A DNA stretch of 64,000 nucleotides from NCBI GenBank assembly GCA_907163375.1, contig CAJQUW010008680.1:186001-250000 (forward strand), given 5' to 3'. The notes beneath the pieces were generated by a model. The model saw nothing but the letters and a program-made list of their open reading frames with translations. It ran no database searches and was not told the origin of the DNA. This DNA is from Prostheceraeus crozeri. Its lineage: Eukaryota > Platyhelminthes > Polycladida > Euryleptidae. Below, one piece after another: positions 35,600 to 47,686 of this stretch. Position 1 is the first letter of the stretch; each line of letters opens with the position of its first letter. The position numbers were made by a program, and so were the translations under genes.

Positions 35600-36964
35600 T
35601 TGCATAAGAGAAAAGTCGTTGGTCCGAGAAATGAGAAATGAATTAATCGCTCTTTTCAATCAATTAATTGATATTGGCATTCGCATACAATCAATTAATT
35701 AAAGTTGGCATTCGTGAGCAATCAATTAATTGAAGTTGGCATTCGCGACCAAAATATGACGCTAAATGGACCTGAGGTGAAATTAAAGTGTGAGTCATGA
35801 CATCACTATGTAGTGCACGTGTACATCTAGCCATTAAAGGACTACTCACGGATATGGACCAGGGATGAAGCACCATAAGACTTTTCTGACGCATTTGTAA
35901 AAAAGCATAACTGCATTTCTTGATTACTACCTGAGGGAGGGCGGGGCACATTGAACCACCAGCCATTTCTGCGAAGTTATGAATAGTGGAAACTTCATGC
36001 TTTAAGATATTCTGTATTGCAACAAATAAACATGATTCCTCTGAAAATTTCAACTGTTCATGCTCTCCATCCTTATTTTCTCAGGATATAGATCAGGACA
36101 CTTCATGAGGATGAAAAAGTTTGCTACAGAGCTTTTGTTTGAACGTGCCGGTAGCCGATGTATTTTCATTAGACAGCATTTTTCTCAAGTTTTTTTTCAA
36201 TTTAATTAATCTATTAGTCAAAAACTATTTGAGTGCAGCCCTGTTTGCACATTAGCACGTTTTTGAAAAGTTTACGATGTAGGTCACATCGAACCACCCA
36301 AAATGGAGCACTTTGAACATGGTTCATAGTGCCCCACTTCGATACTCATATTTTCTTTTATTGAGTGAATTAGAAGACTTGACATGTGATTCTGCAACAA
36401 ATTGGTCAACAACGCTATCAAATTGACTGTTTAGAATTATTTTAGCAGTTATGGCATTCGTCACTGTGCTCTGCAACTCTTTTCGAGAACAAAACAACGG
36501 TGCAACATGGCGAAGAACTAATATTGATTAAAGTCAATTGATGAATTAGTATGAATCAGTGATCTCAATAAAAATGATGTGGGCTTTGGATACACTGGAA
36601 CCTACCTTGTTGGTCAAACGAAGTGAACTTTTAATGCTTCTCGTTTTGGTTTTTGATGGTTTCTCAACTTTTTTGCCTATGGAGAGTAGATTAAAGTTTT
36701 ACATAATTTGGGTGATCGACTCCGTAAAAAAGTATAGAATGCATTATGCACTCTGTAACAATCATATTATGAATCCATAATGCATGAATGTTTATCATGT
36801 TTATGTCCAGATTGTCCACACTATGAGATTGTGGACAATCTCATCGGAGATCTCAAAACAGTGGAGATTCGAAATCAAGAACTAATAGTTAGATAAACTG
36901 TTGAGCAACAATGATAACAACCATGTTAGACAACAGAAAGATATCAGACAATATGCAGTCACAG
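35600..36964 (+). other. LOX gene 2 intron, minor repeats only
   Basis: Three AATCAATTAATT-GAAGTTGGCATTCG-like direct repeats lie at about 35660-35745. A 12-bp stem with 9-nt loop (AGATTGTCCACA / TGTGGACAATCT) lies at 36819-36851. No gene was recognised. Confidence 0.5.
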
Positions 36965-37645
36965 GCCCATAGTTGTAGTAGTGGTTTTGGTACTTATGGG
37001 TTATCTCCTCCCTACGTTTTCAAATTTGTCTAAAATCCGTGGAAATGAATCAACCGTCGCAAAACTTCGGATACACGTATTTGAGCATATTTTCTACCCA
37101 CAAACATAAAACCTAAAACATAATGCAAATCCGACAAGTACTTTTTGACGTAGAGGCGATGACGTGAAGTGTAGCGATGTCGGCAGCTTGATCTGACTTT
37201 GTCTGTTCGACGCATTACTGTTACTCTGTGTACTCTTTCCGTCTCCGTCTCATCCATTACTATTTGAAATCTTCCCACGACCACTACCCCACCACACCTT
37301 TCTCATGTTAAGCCCATTAATGGAAAGGATGTGGTCTGGGTCATCATCACTTCAAGAGTTGTCGCAGAATGACTTTGTTTACCTGTGCTATCTGCCCAGA
37401 CGATGAGGTCAGGCGAAGTCAGATCAAGCTGCTGATATCGCTGCACTTCACGTCATCGTCTCTAATTCAAAAAGTACTTGTCAGATTTGCATAAAATTGT
37501 GCATGTGGGTAGAAAATGTACTCAAATATGTGTCTCTGAAGTTTTGTGACGATTGATTCATTTCCACGGATTGTAGACAAATTTGAAAACGTGGGGGAGG
37601 GGAGATGACCCATAAGTGCCGTAGTTTTATGATAAAACCTACAGA
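36965..37645. repeat. Foldback element with arms of about 225 bp
   Basis: The left arm 36980-37200 and right arm 37410-37640 are diverged reverse complements. Shared blocks include ACGTTTTCAAATTTGTCTA, CCGTGGAAATGAATCAA, ACAAGTACTTTTTGA and GATGACGTGAAGTG. No coding content. It is an older foldback or MITE than the 27449-28349 palindrome. Confidence 0.75.
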
Positions 37646-40600
37646 AACTCTTAACAGATGAATTTAGGTGCGGGCATGTGGCATATGGGATATCGAAGAA
37701 TCATTCCTACTCCTAATATTGCTTTTTTGATTCCCTTGATGCAATATTTCAATGGAATAGTCAGACAGTGTCAATCTATTGAATGTCACTATTTCATTGC
37801 GATTGTCGATTCCCCGTGTTAATGACTGAAACACTATTATCTACTTAGTAATTTTTGAAACAGATGGATAAATGACAGATTGTCGATCGGCATTAAATCT
37901 TGATGAAAAGAAATGTCAACTAAAGTCAGAGGAAATTGATGGAATTACGAATTCTCTGAAGGGAATCTTTTTTCATATGAGGATTGTAGATTCTCTTGAT
38001 TGACATGAAATTTAAGGAAATTCATTGAGATCGACATTTTAGTTAGCCTTTGAATAAATCATTATCAAATAATAGAACACATGACAATAGAATTTTTTGA
38101 AGTTGAAGAGGGCGTTTGTTTAGTCGATTATCTCTCATTGGCTTGAACGCGTGTTCAAAGTGTTGGGTGCAATGCCTGAACTTGCTGCTCTGTTGGAAGA
38201 TCCACTCACTCACATCGCGATTTTTCGTCCATTTTTCTCCGTGCTGCTAATCTTGGACGTCGGCATTCGACCACACATTTCGATCTTTGACGTCGATGCG
38301 CCCAAAGCTTCAGCGTCTTGCGTTGTCGCACCACATCCTTTTCTGCCGACCCCAAGGTTTGCGTCCTTCCATCTCCACAGACATTACCTTCTTCGGCTGG
38401 AGTCCTGTTACATTGTATGCGCATGGCCATATCAACGGAGTTTAGCCCCATCAAATATTTAAAATGGAAGAAATCAGTTCTTCAGATTATTTGAATTTAA
38501 GCAGATTGGTCTTCGACTAGTAGGCTAAACTCATCCATGAAATTCAAAGAAGCCCCTTTACCTTTATCTTTTAAAATTCTCTTTTCCCTCCAAGATCTTT
38601 TCCTTATAATCACACGTAATTTCACCAGTTTCTATAACCACCCCGCTGCTGAGAGTTTTCATTCGAAATCGTATGGAAAGAAAATAAAAAATGAGCCGTG
38701 CTGTCATAGTCTGCTATGTAGTGGACCGTCAGGTAGTGTAAAGAAGGGGAAGCTTTCTTTATCGATGCAACTTTCGAAGCAGACAGTGTGTGTGGTATGA
38801 CAGGTCCCGAGAGGTTTAGTGGAAATTCACGAAAAGGTACCTGTATAAATGTGCCTTTAAAATATTGAAGAGATATTGAGGTTGGGTGAGGGAATGCAAG
38901 TGCATGTACATTATTTCAATAATTTGGTGGTATAATGGATGGAACACTATAATAAAGAATGGAGCATAACACGAAGCACGGTTTGGGCGTGTGGTGTGAC
39001 GATTTTATTGGTTTTAGTTTCCGCTAAACCAATTGAGGCGAATTGCATGCGTGGTTTTAACCATTACACTTTCTTAACATGTTGTCCATGCACTCGATAT
39101 TTCCAATTATGTTGGCATATGTATTTCCACAACAGTAGGGCGGTATCTATTTTTAAGCAAATGCATTAAATGATACTATACAAAGCGCATGATGATTTGT
39201 TTTGATCCTCATACTTCATTTAGGCATCTTGTTCATGCAGGCTGATTAAAGGCATATTCTTGTTCAGATTGATGCTTCAATATGAAGCGCGAATACCGCG
39301 GAGCTTTTTCAGCCTTCCGACGAGGTGCCCTGCATCTGTGGCATTCAAATATCCGCTCTATGACTTGCTTTATCTTGTGTGTTTCACTGAAATGATTCAA
39401 ATGTTTCACTGAATGAGCATTCGGAGGCCTCACAGACTTCCTATTATTTCTATCTTTTAGCAAATTGTCCTATTTTTCGGTTAAGATAGGCCTATCCTAT
39501 CTTCAGGATTTCTCCTATTTTTCCTATTTTTCGGAACTTTTTCCTATTATTTATATTTTTAGCAAATTGTCCTATTTTTCGGTTAAGATATCCTATTTTT
39601 CAGAACTTCTCAAATTTGCCGTACTTTCTTGGCTTCGAGTGAGGGATAAATATTTTTTCTAATAACTTTTTCACGAAGCCAGTTGTTTTGGGCAATGAAT
39701 TTCTACAATTCATTCTATCTGTGCACAGTGACATGCTTGTCTTGATCATTCGATGGCCGATGTGCTTCAAGAAAATAGTAAAGAGCAAGCAAAAAAATAG
39801 TTAAAAAGACATTATTGCACTTTTGATTCATCGCAAGTTAACCCTCCTGTTTTTTGCATGCTTTCTTGCTGTGAGGCCTGCATTCGTCAGTTTATTAGCA
39901 GATATCAGAACCTTCGAAAATGCAATCACTGGAATATGATTATTCGTATGCACACGTATGTTCATTACCTTGGGAATTTTGACAGTTCAATGAGTTGAGC
40001 ATTTCTTGTAGCGATGAAAGTGCACTGTTCATCTCTGGTTGCACAAACAACCCTGAGAATCTTCATGAATTTCTTAGACATGATGTTTATGGCTTCGAAG
40101 CATTCATTATTCATCACCAAACGACAATGAGATTCCAAGCAGAGTTGCACAACCAACATCTTGTAAGTAAATCTCGCAAGTTATTCTGACCCATAATTGA
40201 CGACGGACAGCTTGCCTAATAGGAACGAGAGAAATTCCAACAATTAAGTCAATCTGCATTTTAATTCAATATGTACGTCTACGGCCCGGTCCGGCGGCCG
40301 GTGGCGGCCTGTTCCAACACTGCTACTAGGTACAAACTAGATTGCGTAAGAAATTCAAATTTGAATGAAACCAAGTAGCTTAATTTATGTTATCAAGTAA
40401 TAAACTGAGACGTGTTATTATTTCCTGCGCGATACATATTAATTTAACCCAGGGATGTGCAACTTTCATCTTATGACAGCATATCTACAGCCTTCAACTG
40501 ACAAGACCAATTTTTAAAAAAATTAGCATTTTTATTTACATTTAGAATTGTGGTTGTTATGAAGTTCCTGCAGCATACGTCGTGCTAGTACATTTGACTG

Positions 40601-41394
40601 GCAAATGCAATGCAAATCAAGTTGAAGCACGCTCAAAGCGATATGATGGTTGGTGTGACCGTCATGAACAAAAGGTCACGCACTCCTTAATTAAGACTGC
40701 TTTACAAAATATTTCGGGTCCTTTTCGCATTTTTACTGTGGAATTTCTTTAATTAAACTGATGCAGCTCAGTTTTAGCGTATTTTCTGTGTTTGATGCAT
40801 GTATTTTATGTAACACATTGGACAATGGGAAGGTGCAGAATCACTTCTCAGAGCACTTTGTTAATATTCATGGTTTTTATCATATTTCTTCTATATAATA
40901 GCATTTTGCTAATATAATTTACGATAAATCGCTTGATGTCAAGAATCCACAACTGTTACATGTTTCAGTGATTTGATTCTTCCTAAGATCTAGCAACATT
41001 GACCTAGATCGGTGAGTAAATGATCAGCTGACATGACCATCAGCAAACCGTTCCTGTGCAATAACTTGAACAATGCGAAAAGTAGTATTTCTATGGTCGG
41101 TTTACTTTATAATCGTTCTTCAAGCAGGTACTGGCAGTTTCAGCAGCGATCATAGAAATTGAGTTGCAGTCTTCACCAAGATCGTGCATGTCGCTGAGAT
41201 TTTTACATGGGCGATTCCTTTTCATTGTTCATACGCAGAATTCATCTCTAGCGTTCAAAAAATTCTTTATGGAATTTTAGTTTTATTTAAATAAGTGCAT
41301 TATCTACACGTACTACTTTTTTCGTACTACTCCGCTGATGCCTCCTCAATCAGTAATAATTACATCTACGGATGCGAATTTTTCTGAAAAACGA
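37646..41394 (+). other. LOX gene 2 intron, mostly unassigned
   Basis: No exon with matching phase was found. There is an ~89-bp direct duplication with TCCTATTTTTC motifs (39460-39605), a GC-rich patch (40281-40311), and a plus-strand frame at 40012-40162 followed by GTAAGT. That frame hits a stop in the phase needed to join the LOX exons. Confidence 0.45.
38939..39169 (+). CDS. Candidate small Cys-rich secreted peptide (speculative)
   Basis: A 76-codon open frame has a hydrophobic segment (WACGVTILLVLVSA, about residues 16-29) that could act as a signal peptide. A Cys-bearing stretch follows (NCMRG ... TCCPCTRYFQLC). I do not recognise a family. It sits alone inside a LOX gene 2 intron, with no promoter or splice evidence. 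In AT-rich DNA such a frame can arise by chance. No function is proposed. Confidence 0.15.
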   Translation: MEHYNKEWSITRSTVWACGVTILLVLVSAKPIEANCMRGFNHYTFLTCCPCTRYFQLCWHMYFHNSRAVSIFKQMH

Positions 41395-41838
41395 ATTCCA
41401 TTATGGCAAATCAACGGAGTAATTGTTTTCTTGGCATGTAAATTGAAAAGGAACATACTAGATGTGCATATTTTGTATCTTAACTGAAAATCATCTTTGA
41501 CTTTTACAAAGTTTCGCTCCATATATTGGTGAAAACCGGAGTGAATCGCATGTTTTCTAGCATGCAAAATGAGCAGTTTCTTCTGCTTAATTTTGGCCAC
41601 CAGATCATTCCAGAATAATTCCATTATTCCATTATGGCAAATCAACGGAGTAATTGTTTTCTTGGCATGTAAATTGAAAAGGAACATGCTAGATGTGCAT
41701 ATTTTGTATCTCAACGGAAAATCATCTTTGACCTTTACAAAGTTTCGCTCCATATATTGGTGAAAACCGGAGTGAATCGCATGTTTTCTAGCATGCAAAA
41801 TGAGCAGTTTCTTCTGCTTAATTTTGGCCACCAGATCA
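41395..41838. repeat. Tandem duplication, 213-bp unit, 231-bp period
   Basis: Copy 1 (41395-41607) and copy 2 (41626-41838) are nearly identical, starting ATTCCATTATGGCAAATCAA and ending GGCCACCAGATCA, with a short ATTCC-rich linker. The minus-strand frame stays open through both units because the period is a multiple of three. No motif is recognised, and I take the frame as a by-product. Confidence 0.85.
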
Positions 41839-42675
41839 CAAATCTGAAATCAGAATTATTCATTAATTTGCAATCCATTTCCCTCTCTCCTGTCTAACTA
41901 AATGATGAAATGTCTCCCAACAAGTTTATATAATGCGAATGCTTAAATTTTTATGCGTCCTTAACAGCCGTCGTGGAGACGATGGAACTAGAAAAGCGTC
42001 GTTTTCTTATGTTGGGTTTGTTGGGCCCTACGTCATCATTATGTTTCTGCTTGATTAAAGCATCTTATAAAAATAAACATGAATTCTTCTTAGCATTGCA
42101 AATGACGTTAAATGAAACAGAAATAGCGATACTATTCGTTGTATTATAGTGTTTTGCGCTTACTACAGTACATCCCGCTTATCGAAATCCAGTTGATAAA
42201 ATCAGTCGTGTATTATAATCAATCGGAAAACTAGGGGAGCAACTTCTATCCAATTATAGTAAATTTGGTTAAGAAAATGAGTCGGTTTATAAAAAGCATC
42301 ACTTTGACTTGAGGTGATTTTGAAAAGTGAAGTCTGCTATCAGACCTTACCGTCACAATAAAATGTACCAAGTTTAACAACTGCTTTAACATCCTATGTC
42401 AATATTCTAAGTGGTATCCTGATTGTCATGCAATATTTTAATAGCTTTCAATAAGCAAAACAATGCCACAACATTTTGGTAATCATCATCGAAACATTTA
42501 AAATTTCCCGGTATCCCTGGAATTCCCGGGAAGACATGTATAACATTAAGTTTGTGTAGCTCTGTGTTCTTTAATTAACATTATATTTTCATTCATTGAA
42601 TTGCCCTGGTTATGAAGCTGATTTCTGTGCTATTTATCGCTTCTTTAACCGATACATCATTTTTGTACTTTTCAG

Positions 42676-42819
42676 AATTGCCGGATATTGAAACGAACGC
42701 ATATCAGGTTGAAGGCTCAAGTTATCTCATTTCTGCGCAGCTTTACACGTTGACTTGTGCTCTGGAGGAAGATTGTCTTTCACCCTCTGCGCGTGCACTG
42801 AGCAGAAGTTCTAACTTTG
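42676..42819 (+). CDS. Lysyl oxidase-like gene 2, first LOX-domain exon
   Basis: Preceded by TTGTACTTTTCAG and followed by GTAAGT, with phase 1 at both ends. It encodes LPDIETNAYQVEGSSYL and then LTCALEEDCLSPSAR. This is the start of the LOX catalytic domain (LPDL-x-x-NA-x-x-V ... L-x-C-A-x-E-E-N-C-L-x-x-S-A). It joins in phase to the SRCR exon upstream and to 59375-59495 downstream, across a 16.5-kb intron holding a LINE fragment and a ~7-kb DNA transposon. Confidence 0.93.
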
Positions 42820-43428
42820 GTAAGTATGAAGAATTTTAGGTTGCTAAGTTTGTCACTGAATGGAAAATCAGTGAAAATGTCACTTGCACCGTGCATTGCA
42901 TAAGTGATCATCCAGCGGAGTGCCATGGTGGATTCCCGGGAAGCCGCATTGTTTGCAATTTGTACATGTAGAAATGTGGAACCATTGACAAAGTTCAATT
43001 GGATGGTCAGTTGTCATTACTTAATAGTCATGGCAGTACTGATCATAAAAAATGGACCACCTAAATTTCCCTGAAATTCAATCGATTCTCATGCCTTCCA
43101 ATAGTATCGAACAACAGCGTACCATGCATCTTTCGAAAGCTAGTATTCTCAGCTTTAAAATGAGCTATGATAGACTTGTATCTGTTGATGTATTTGTTGA
43201 GCAGTGCTCAAAGTATGAAAATCGCTCAATTTGCCAATCGCAATTTTTCTATAAGAAGACAGGTGGGTATGATTGATATTCAGGTACAGGGAGAACGAGC
43301 ATTTTCTGAGCTTTCGTTTGATGTACTGGTCGACAAAATCGGTGAAGTAGGAAAAATTGGTGATATCGTGAAGTTACCACAAAATCATGACTATTTTGCC
43401 TGAGTAGCGTTTGTCAGAATTGTCAGAA

Positions 43429-43827
43429 ACTCTTTCATGGAATCCACAAATCACAGATGTGTTAATGCGGGCTGCTCAAAGGTTGTATATCATCAGATGC
43501 CTGAAGAAATTATTAACTGTCAAAGAGCTAACTACTGTTTATCATTCATTGATTACCTCCCTCCTCTTGTATGCATCTCCCATGTATGGCAACTTGTCCA
43601 GAACATTACAGGAAAAGCTTGATCGCTTTCAATGTCGAGGTCATCGATTGATTTGTGAACCGGGCTGTACGTGTATCAATTTTCCACCAATATCTAAGAT
43701 CTTGAGAAGCCGCAGTTTGGACTACCTTCTCTGCTGTGAGCGTCATTCGCTACACCCTCTTCACCATTTCGTCCCTGAACGTCTGAGAAATAGTGGTCAC
43801 TTTTTGTTACCCTCTGTTAGAAGTTAG
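43429..43827 (+). pseudogene. CR1-like LINE reverse transcriptase fragment (C-terminal)
   Basis: The translation SWNPQITDVLMRAAQRLYII, LTTVYHSLITSLLLYASPMY and LQEKLDRFQCRGHRLI is the post-catalytic region of CR1/Jockey-type reverse transcriptases. It ends in a short tail near 43827. It is not the same family as the fragment at 35135-35572. It is 5'-truncated and sits in the LOX gene 2 intron. Confidence 0.78.
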
Positions 43828-45660
43828 AAGACAGAATTCTTTTTTCCCGTGGTCGTGTGCTCTTTCAAATGGTATTCGAAATTAAACTGCATGGAATCAA
43901 CGATCTTTCTTGAGTGTGATTTTTATTCATTTTTACTTGATGACTTAGTGAATTTTTATATTAAATTACGTGTAGTTAACTTTGTGAATATCATGCATGT
44001 GTGCACCATCTGATTATCTGTTTTTCTTGCTTACGATGTCGATGTTATTATATGATAAAGTTGTGATTTTCATTCATTCTAAATATACGTTTCTCTCTCT
44101 CTCTCTTTGTCATAGTAGTCATTACCTATACTTCCTGCTACACAATAAAATACACTGTTAAGATCATCGGATAAAAGATAACTGATCACCGGTATAAAAG
44201 TTAAGCTTATTAACATAACGAACTGTTTAGTTCTGTAGCGAGAAAAGAAATGAACTATTGAAACCAACCAAACACTTTTGCACCTAATTAACGACCTTCA
44301 GCCGTAGTGCCAACTTTTAGAATTGTTCCAAACATCTCTTGTCGCTGCTTTCTTTAAACTCTATTAAGTTTTCAATTCATGATAAATCTACAGTATGGCA
44401 CAGCTTTAATAATAACCTTTTTGTCTCTCTTGAAGTATAGCAGAGAAACACTTCTGTCACTTTATCAAGTTTCTGAAATAACATTGATTTGAGTTAAATA
44501 TAAGCAGCCTACAGTTATAATAAATCTAAAACTGAATATGCTGGCAAAAATAATTCTTATTCTTGTTAATTTTTTCAGAAAGAAACAAAAACCAAAACCA
44601 TGATCACATCAATTGGCAATTTTGCAGGTCACTGCGATACACGTGAAAATGTACATAAATTCTAATACTTTTCAAAAATCACCGCAAAACCAAAACACCC
44701 GAGCTCGAAGTTTCTCGAATTTATGATAAGATAAATGCTAATTAGTTTTGCAGCTGCAACCAATGAATAGACACAATAAGATCATACGCTGACAATGACA
44801 AACAACGATTCAAGGAAAACAATGACGATTATCAAAAACAATTATTCGAATACTTTTAAGAAAAGAGATTTACCATTAAGACCTCGGGTTTGATTTAATC
44901 TAGGAGTTTTATCATTTATTAACAACTCTTCTACTATACGAGTTTCAAATTCACTACGTCCTGTATATTTAACAGAAAAACAATTATAGAAAAACAAGAT
45001 AGCTGCTCTTATTGGAAGGTCCCCATCAAGCTCTTTAACACCGGTTCTTTTGTAACTGTGTCATGCTGACTTTCAACAGAAACAACCCTGTCAGCAATCC
45101 TCCAGATCATCAAGGACGTGTTCACCCCTGATTGAAAGCTAAAATCGGTTGAGGTAGGGACTAAATCAGAGACTTCAATCAGTCCCTTAAAAAGGAGAAA
45201 ATTTTCATGGCTCCCTCTGCGACTGATAGCTGATGAATTAATGATTTCTTAAGTGGGAAGCACCGGTTAAGTCATTAGTCATAATTTTTGGCATGGGATA
45301 TCTTGTTCTCATTTTCCTGCATTTGCTTTGTATCATATCCTGTCTGTGCTTTTGCATCCGGTGAAGTGTGCGAAAATGCATTTAAAGACAGCAAGTTTCA
45401 GCGAAAATTTAATCATGATGCTGTGTTTGACGACAAAATAACGATTTGGCGAATCTAAGTGTGTTTAGCTTCTTGAACAATGCTATGTACATGAACTGCA
45501 CGGCCTAGAGATGGTTCCACACTTGCCATAGTAAAACCTTTCTCAATGCGTAGCGCATTAACTGATCAGCCAGACGCGTCAATGTTACCAAGGGGAAACC
45601 TGTTACCACAATAGTTGGGCTGACAGGAAGTCATCAACATGAAGTAATGATGCGCTGCGG
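43828..45660 (+). other. LOX gene 2 intron, no element recognised
   Basis: AT-rich sequence with a short CT microsatellite (44090-44106). No gene was found. Confidence 0.45.
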
Positions 45661-45678
45661 ACAGAATCCGTCGCGAGT

Positions 45679-45684
45679 ATAAAC
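45679..45684 (+). promoter_or_regulatory. Candidate TATA box
   Basis: TATAAA is flanked by GC-richer sequence (CGTCGCGAG ... CGGGCC). An initiator-like TCATTT lies about 30 bp downstream and an ATG at 45728. The spacing fits a RNA polymerase II core promoter, but no independent support exists. Confidence 0.35.
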
Positions 45685-45727
45685 GGGCCTTTAATCAGAG
45701 AAAACTCATTTTACCGAAAACCTCAGC

Positions 45728-45863
45728 ATGCCTCCCACTGGATTTACTTTCTTTGATCTTGTCTCACAAGAGGACGTGCCGGATTTACGCAGATTCATAG
45801 TAGCTACAGATGAAAATGGTGAAATCGCTTATGAACCGCGATGGCTGCCGTCCTTATTCGGAG
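45728..45863 (+). CDS. Candidate first coding exon of an unknown gene in the LOX gene 2 intron
   Basis: The ATG in context CAGCATGCC opens 45 codons: MPPTGFTFFDLVSQEDVPDL, then RRFIVATDENGEIAYEPRW, ending LPSLFG. A strong donor GGTAAGG follows in phase 1. Composition is clearly richer in GC and in mixed amino acids than its surroundings. I do not recognise the protein and found no second exon. A TATA box lies 49 bp upstream. It may be the 5' end of a nested gene or a transposon promoter. Confidence 0.3.
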
Positions 45864-46921
45864 GTAAGGTGTGAGAAGGAACCATCGAAATTGCTGCCTC
45901 CCCCGGTCAATGCTGTTCACCCTGTCTGAATAGCTTAGCTTGGGAGGGCTGGAGGACCATCAGTATTGATAAACGTCATCTCTAGACCCAAGCACGTAGA
46001 CAAGGCAATTTATCTCTGTGCATTTAGCATTCAACTAATACATTGTGATTCCTCAGATCACGCATGAGAATTTAACAAATGTCTTGGAAACACTTTAGAA
46101 TTACAATTTTTGTGACGTGTGAGAACATTGTCTTATCGACATTACTAGACACCGACATCTTAGGTGAATATTTTTGTCATTTTGGGTTTTTTATAGGTGA
46201 AAAATTTTACAAATTTAGGTTGTTTATTTTGGTGAATCAAAAATCCATTAAAATGTCTAGATTCATTGAGAGCAATGGCATTTTTTTGTTTGTTTTCATG
46301 AATTGTGCTTTTTCGGTAAATAATTTGTAGACAAATAACGCGACAATAATCTACGTATAAGTTTAAAAAAAGCAATAGAGAAAAGAAAATGACAAGGAAG
46401 TCCTAGATTTAATCGCGATTCGGAACGATTTTATTTGAAGCTATAACAACTGCACAGATCAAACATGAGCAAATAAGTATATATGCTTCAAATTTTGTAT
46501 TGACCATTCAATTGTACAATTGTGTATGTGTCAAACAGATCAAAATTACTCGTATTTCAAATCCAATAGAAAAGGCTCTATTTATAGCTTATATATAGTT
46601 AAAAAGCAATATTTATATACAGCTCTATAAACACTCTATATTTGTATACAAAAGAATTAGAAACTATGACCAGAAACATGTGGCACTGCCCAGAATCATT
46701 CATCAGTGTCTTCATTATTACGATTATGAAAGTAATTCGTTGCCACGATTTTCTCCATGTTTTTCAATGTCAGCAGATGAGTTAATCAAATCGCTAGTTT
46801 TTGTCGTAATGACAATATTTAGGTGATTTAGGTGTTTTTGCAAAATATCCGGAATTTAGGTAAAAAATTCATTTTAGGTGATTCACCTAAATTGTCGCTG
46901 TCTACACTCTAAAAAAAATCG

Positions 46922-47280
46922 GTGCTCCCAAAAACCAAATTTGGTTTTTCAGCTTGTCCACAGAGGGGAACCGATTTCGGTTTTCCGGAAAACCAAAAAA
47001 ATTTGGTTTTGCAGACATCCAAATCAAGTTGGTTGTCCAGAAAACCAAAACATGACTGAAAAACCAAAAATGGTTTCTCAACTCAAAACGGCATACTTCA
47101 TTGAAGAACCCAATTCGGTTTTTCAGGAAGTCTAAATTGGTTGCCCGTATTTCATTACTCTACCTTATTGGGAACCTAGTTTGGTTTTTCAGAAAATCTA
47201 GTTTGGTTTCCCATCTTTTCCATTATACGATTGAACCCAATTCGGTTATTCAAAAACCTAGCTTCATTGATTTTCTATCC
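46922..47280. repeat. Left subterminal array of AAACCAAATTTGGTTT-like palindromes
   Basis: Roughly ten copies of a degenerate AACCNANTTNGGTTTTTC motif occur, for example CAAAAACCAAATTTGGTTTT at 46929 and GAACCGATTTCGGTTTTCC at about 46967. The matching array at the other end spans 53744-53870. The arrangement suggests multiple binding sites for a dimeric protein. Confidence 0.75.
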
Positions 47281-47686
47281 CAGTCTAGCATACCGCGCGT
47301 ACATTAAGAGTATAATTCGTCTATCAAATAATATTGATAACAGTTTTCAATAAACATTCATATAAAACATTTGCTGAATTGTATTAGCTTTCTCATGTAA
47401 TCGTACATCTTTATCCGTTTTAGTTATCCCAATGGCTGATGAAAATTACGCGTACACGTATTTACTGAGACATTACACCATTCAATTTGCTTTTCAGATT
47501 TTTAAGAAATATTTAAGCTTATAGCTTTGACCTACACGTAAGGTTAGTAGTTACGCATTATGAGTGAATGCAAAAGTCATTTCTAAGCAATATCGACAGC
47601 ATTATTTTTTTAACAGAATGGTAGAATACAATCATTCTCTTTGATGATAAAAAAAAACATTTAGGCAATTTACAATAGGGTGCAGC

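Noticed and set aside
40012-40162. Plus-strand frame (HEFLRHDVYGFEAF...) ending at a strong GTAAGT, and its minus-strand mirror
   Set aside because: The phase needed to join the LOX exons meets a stop, and neither strand shows a motif I recognise. It could be an exon of something else, but evidence is too thin.
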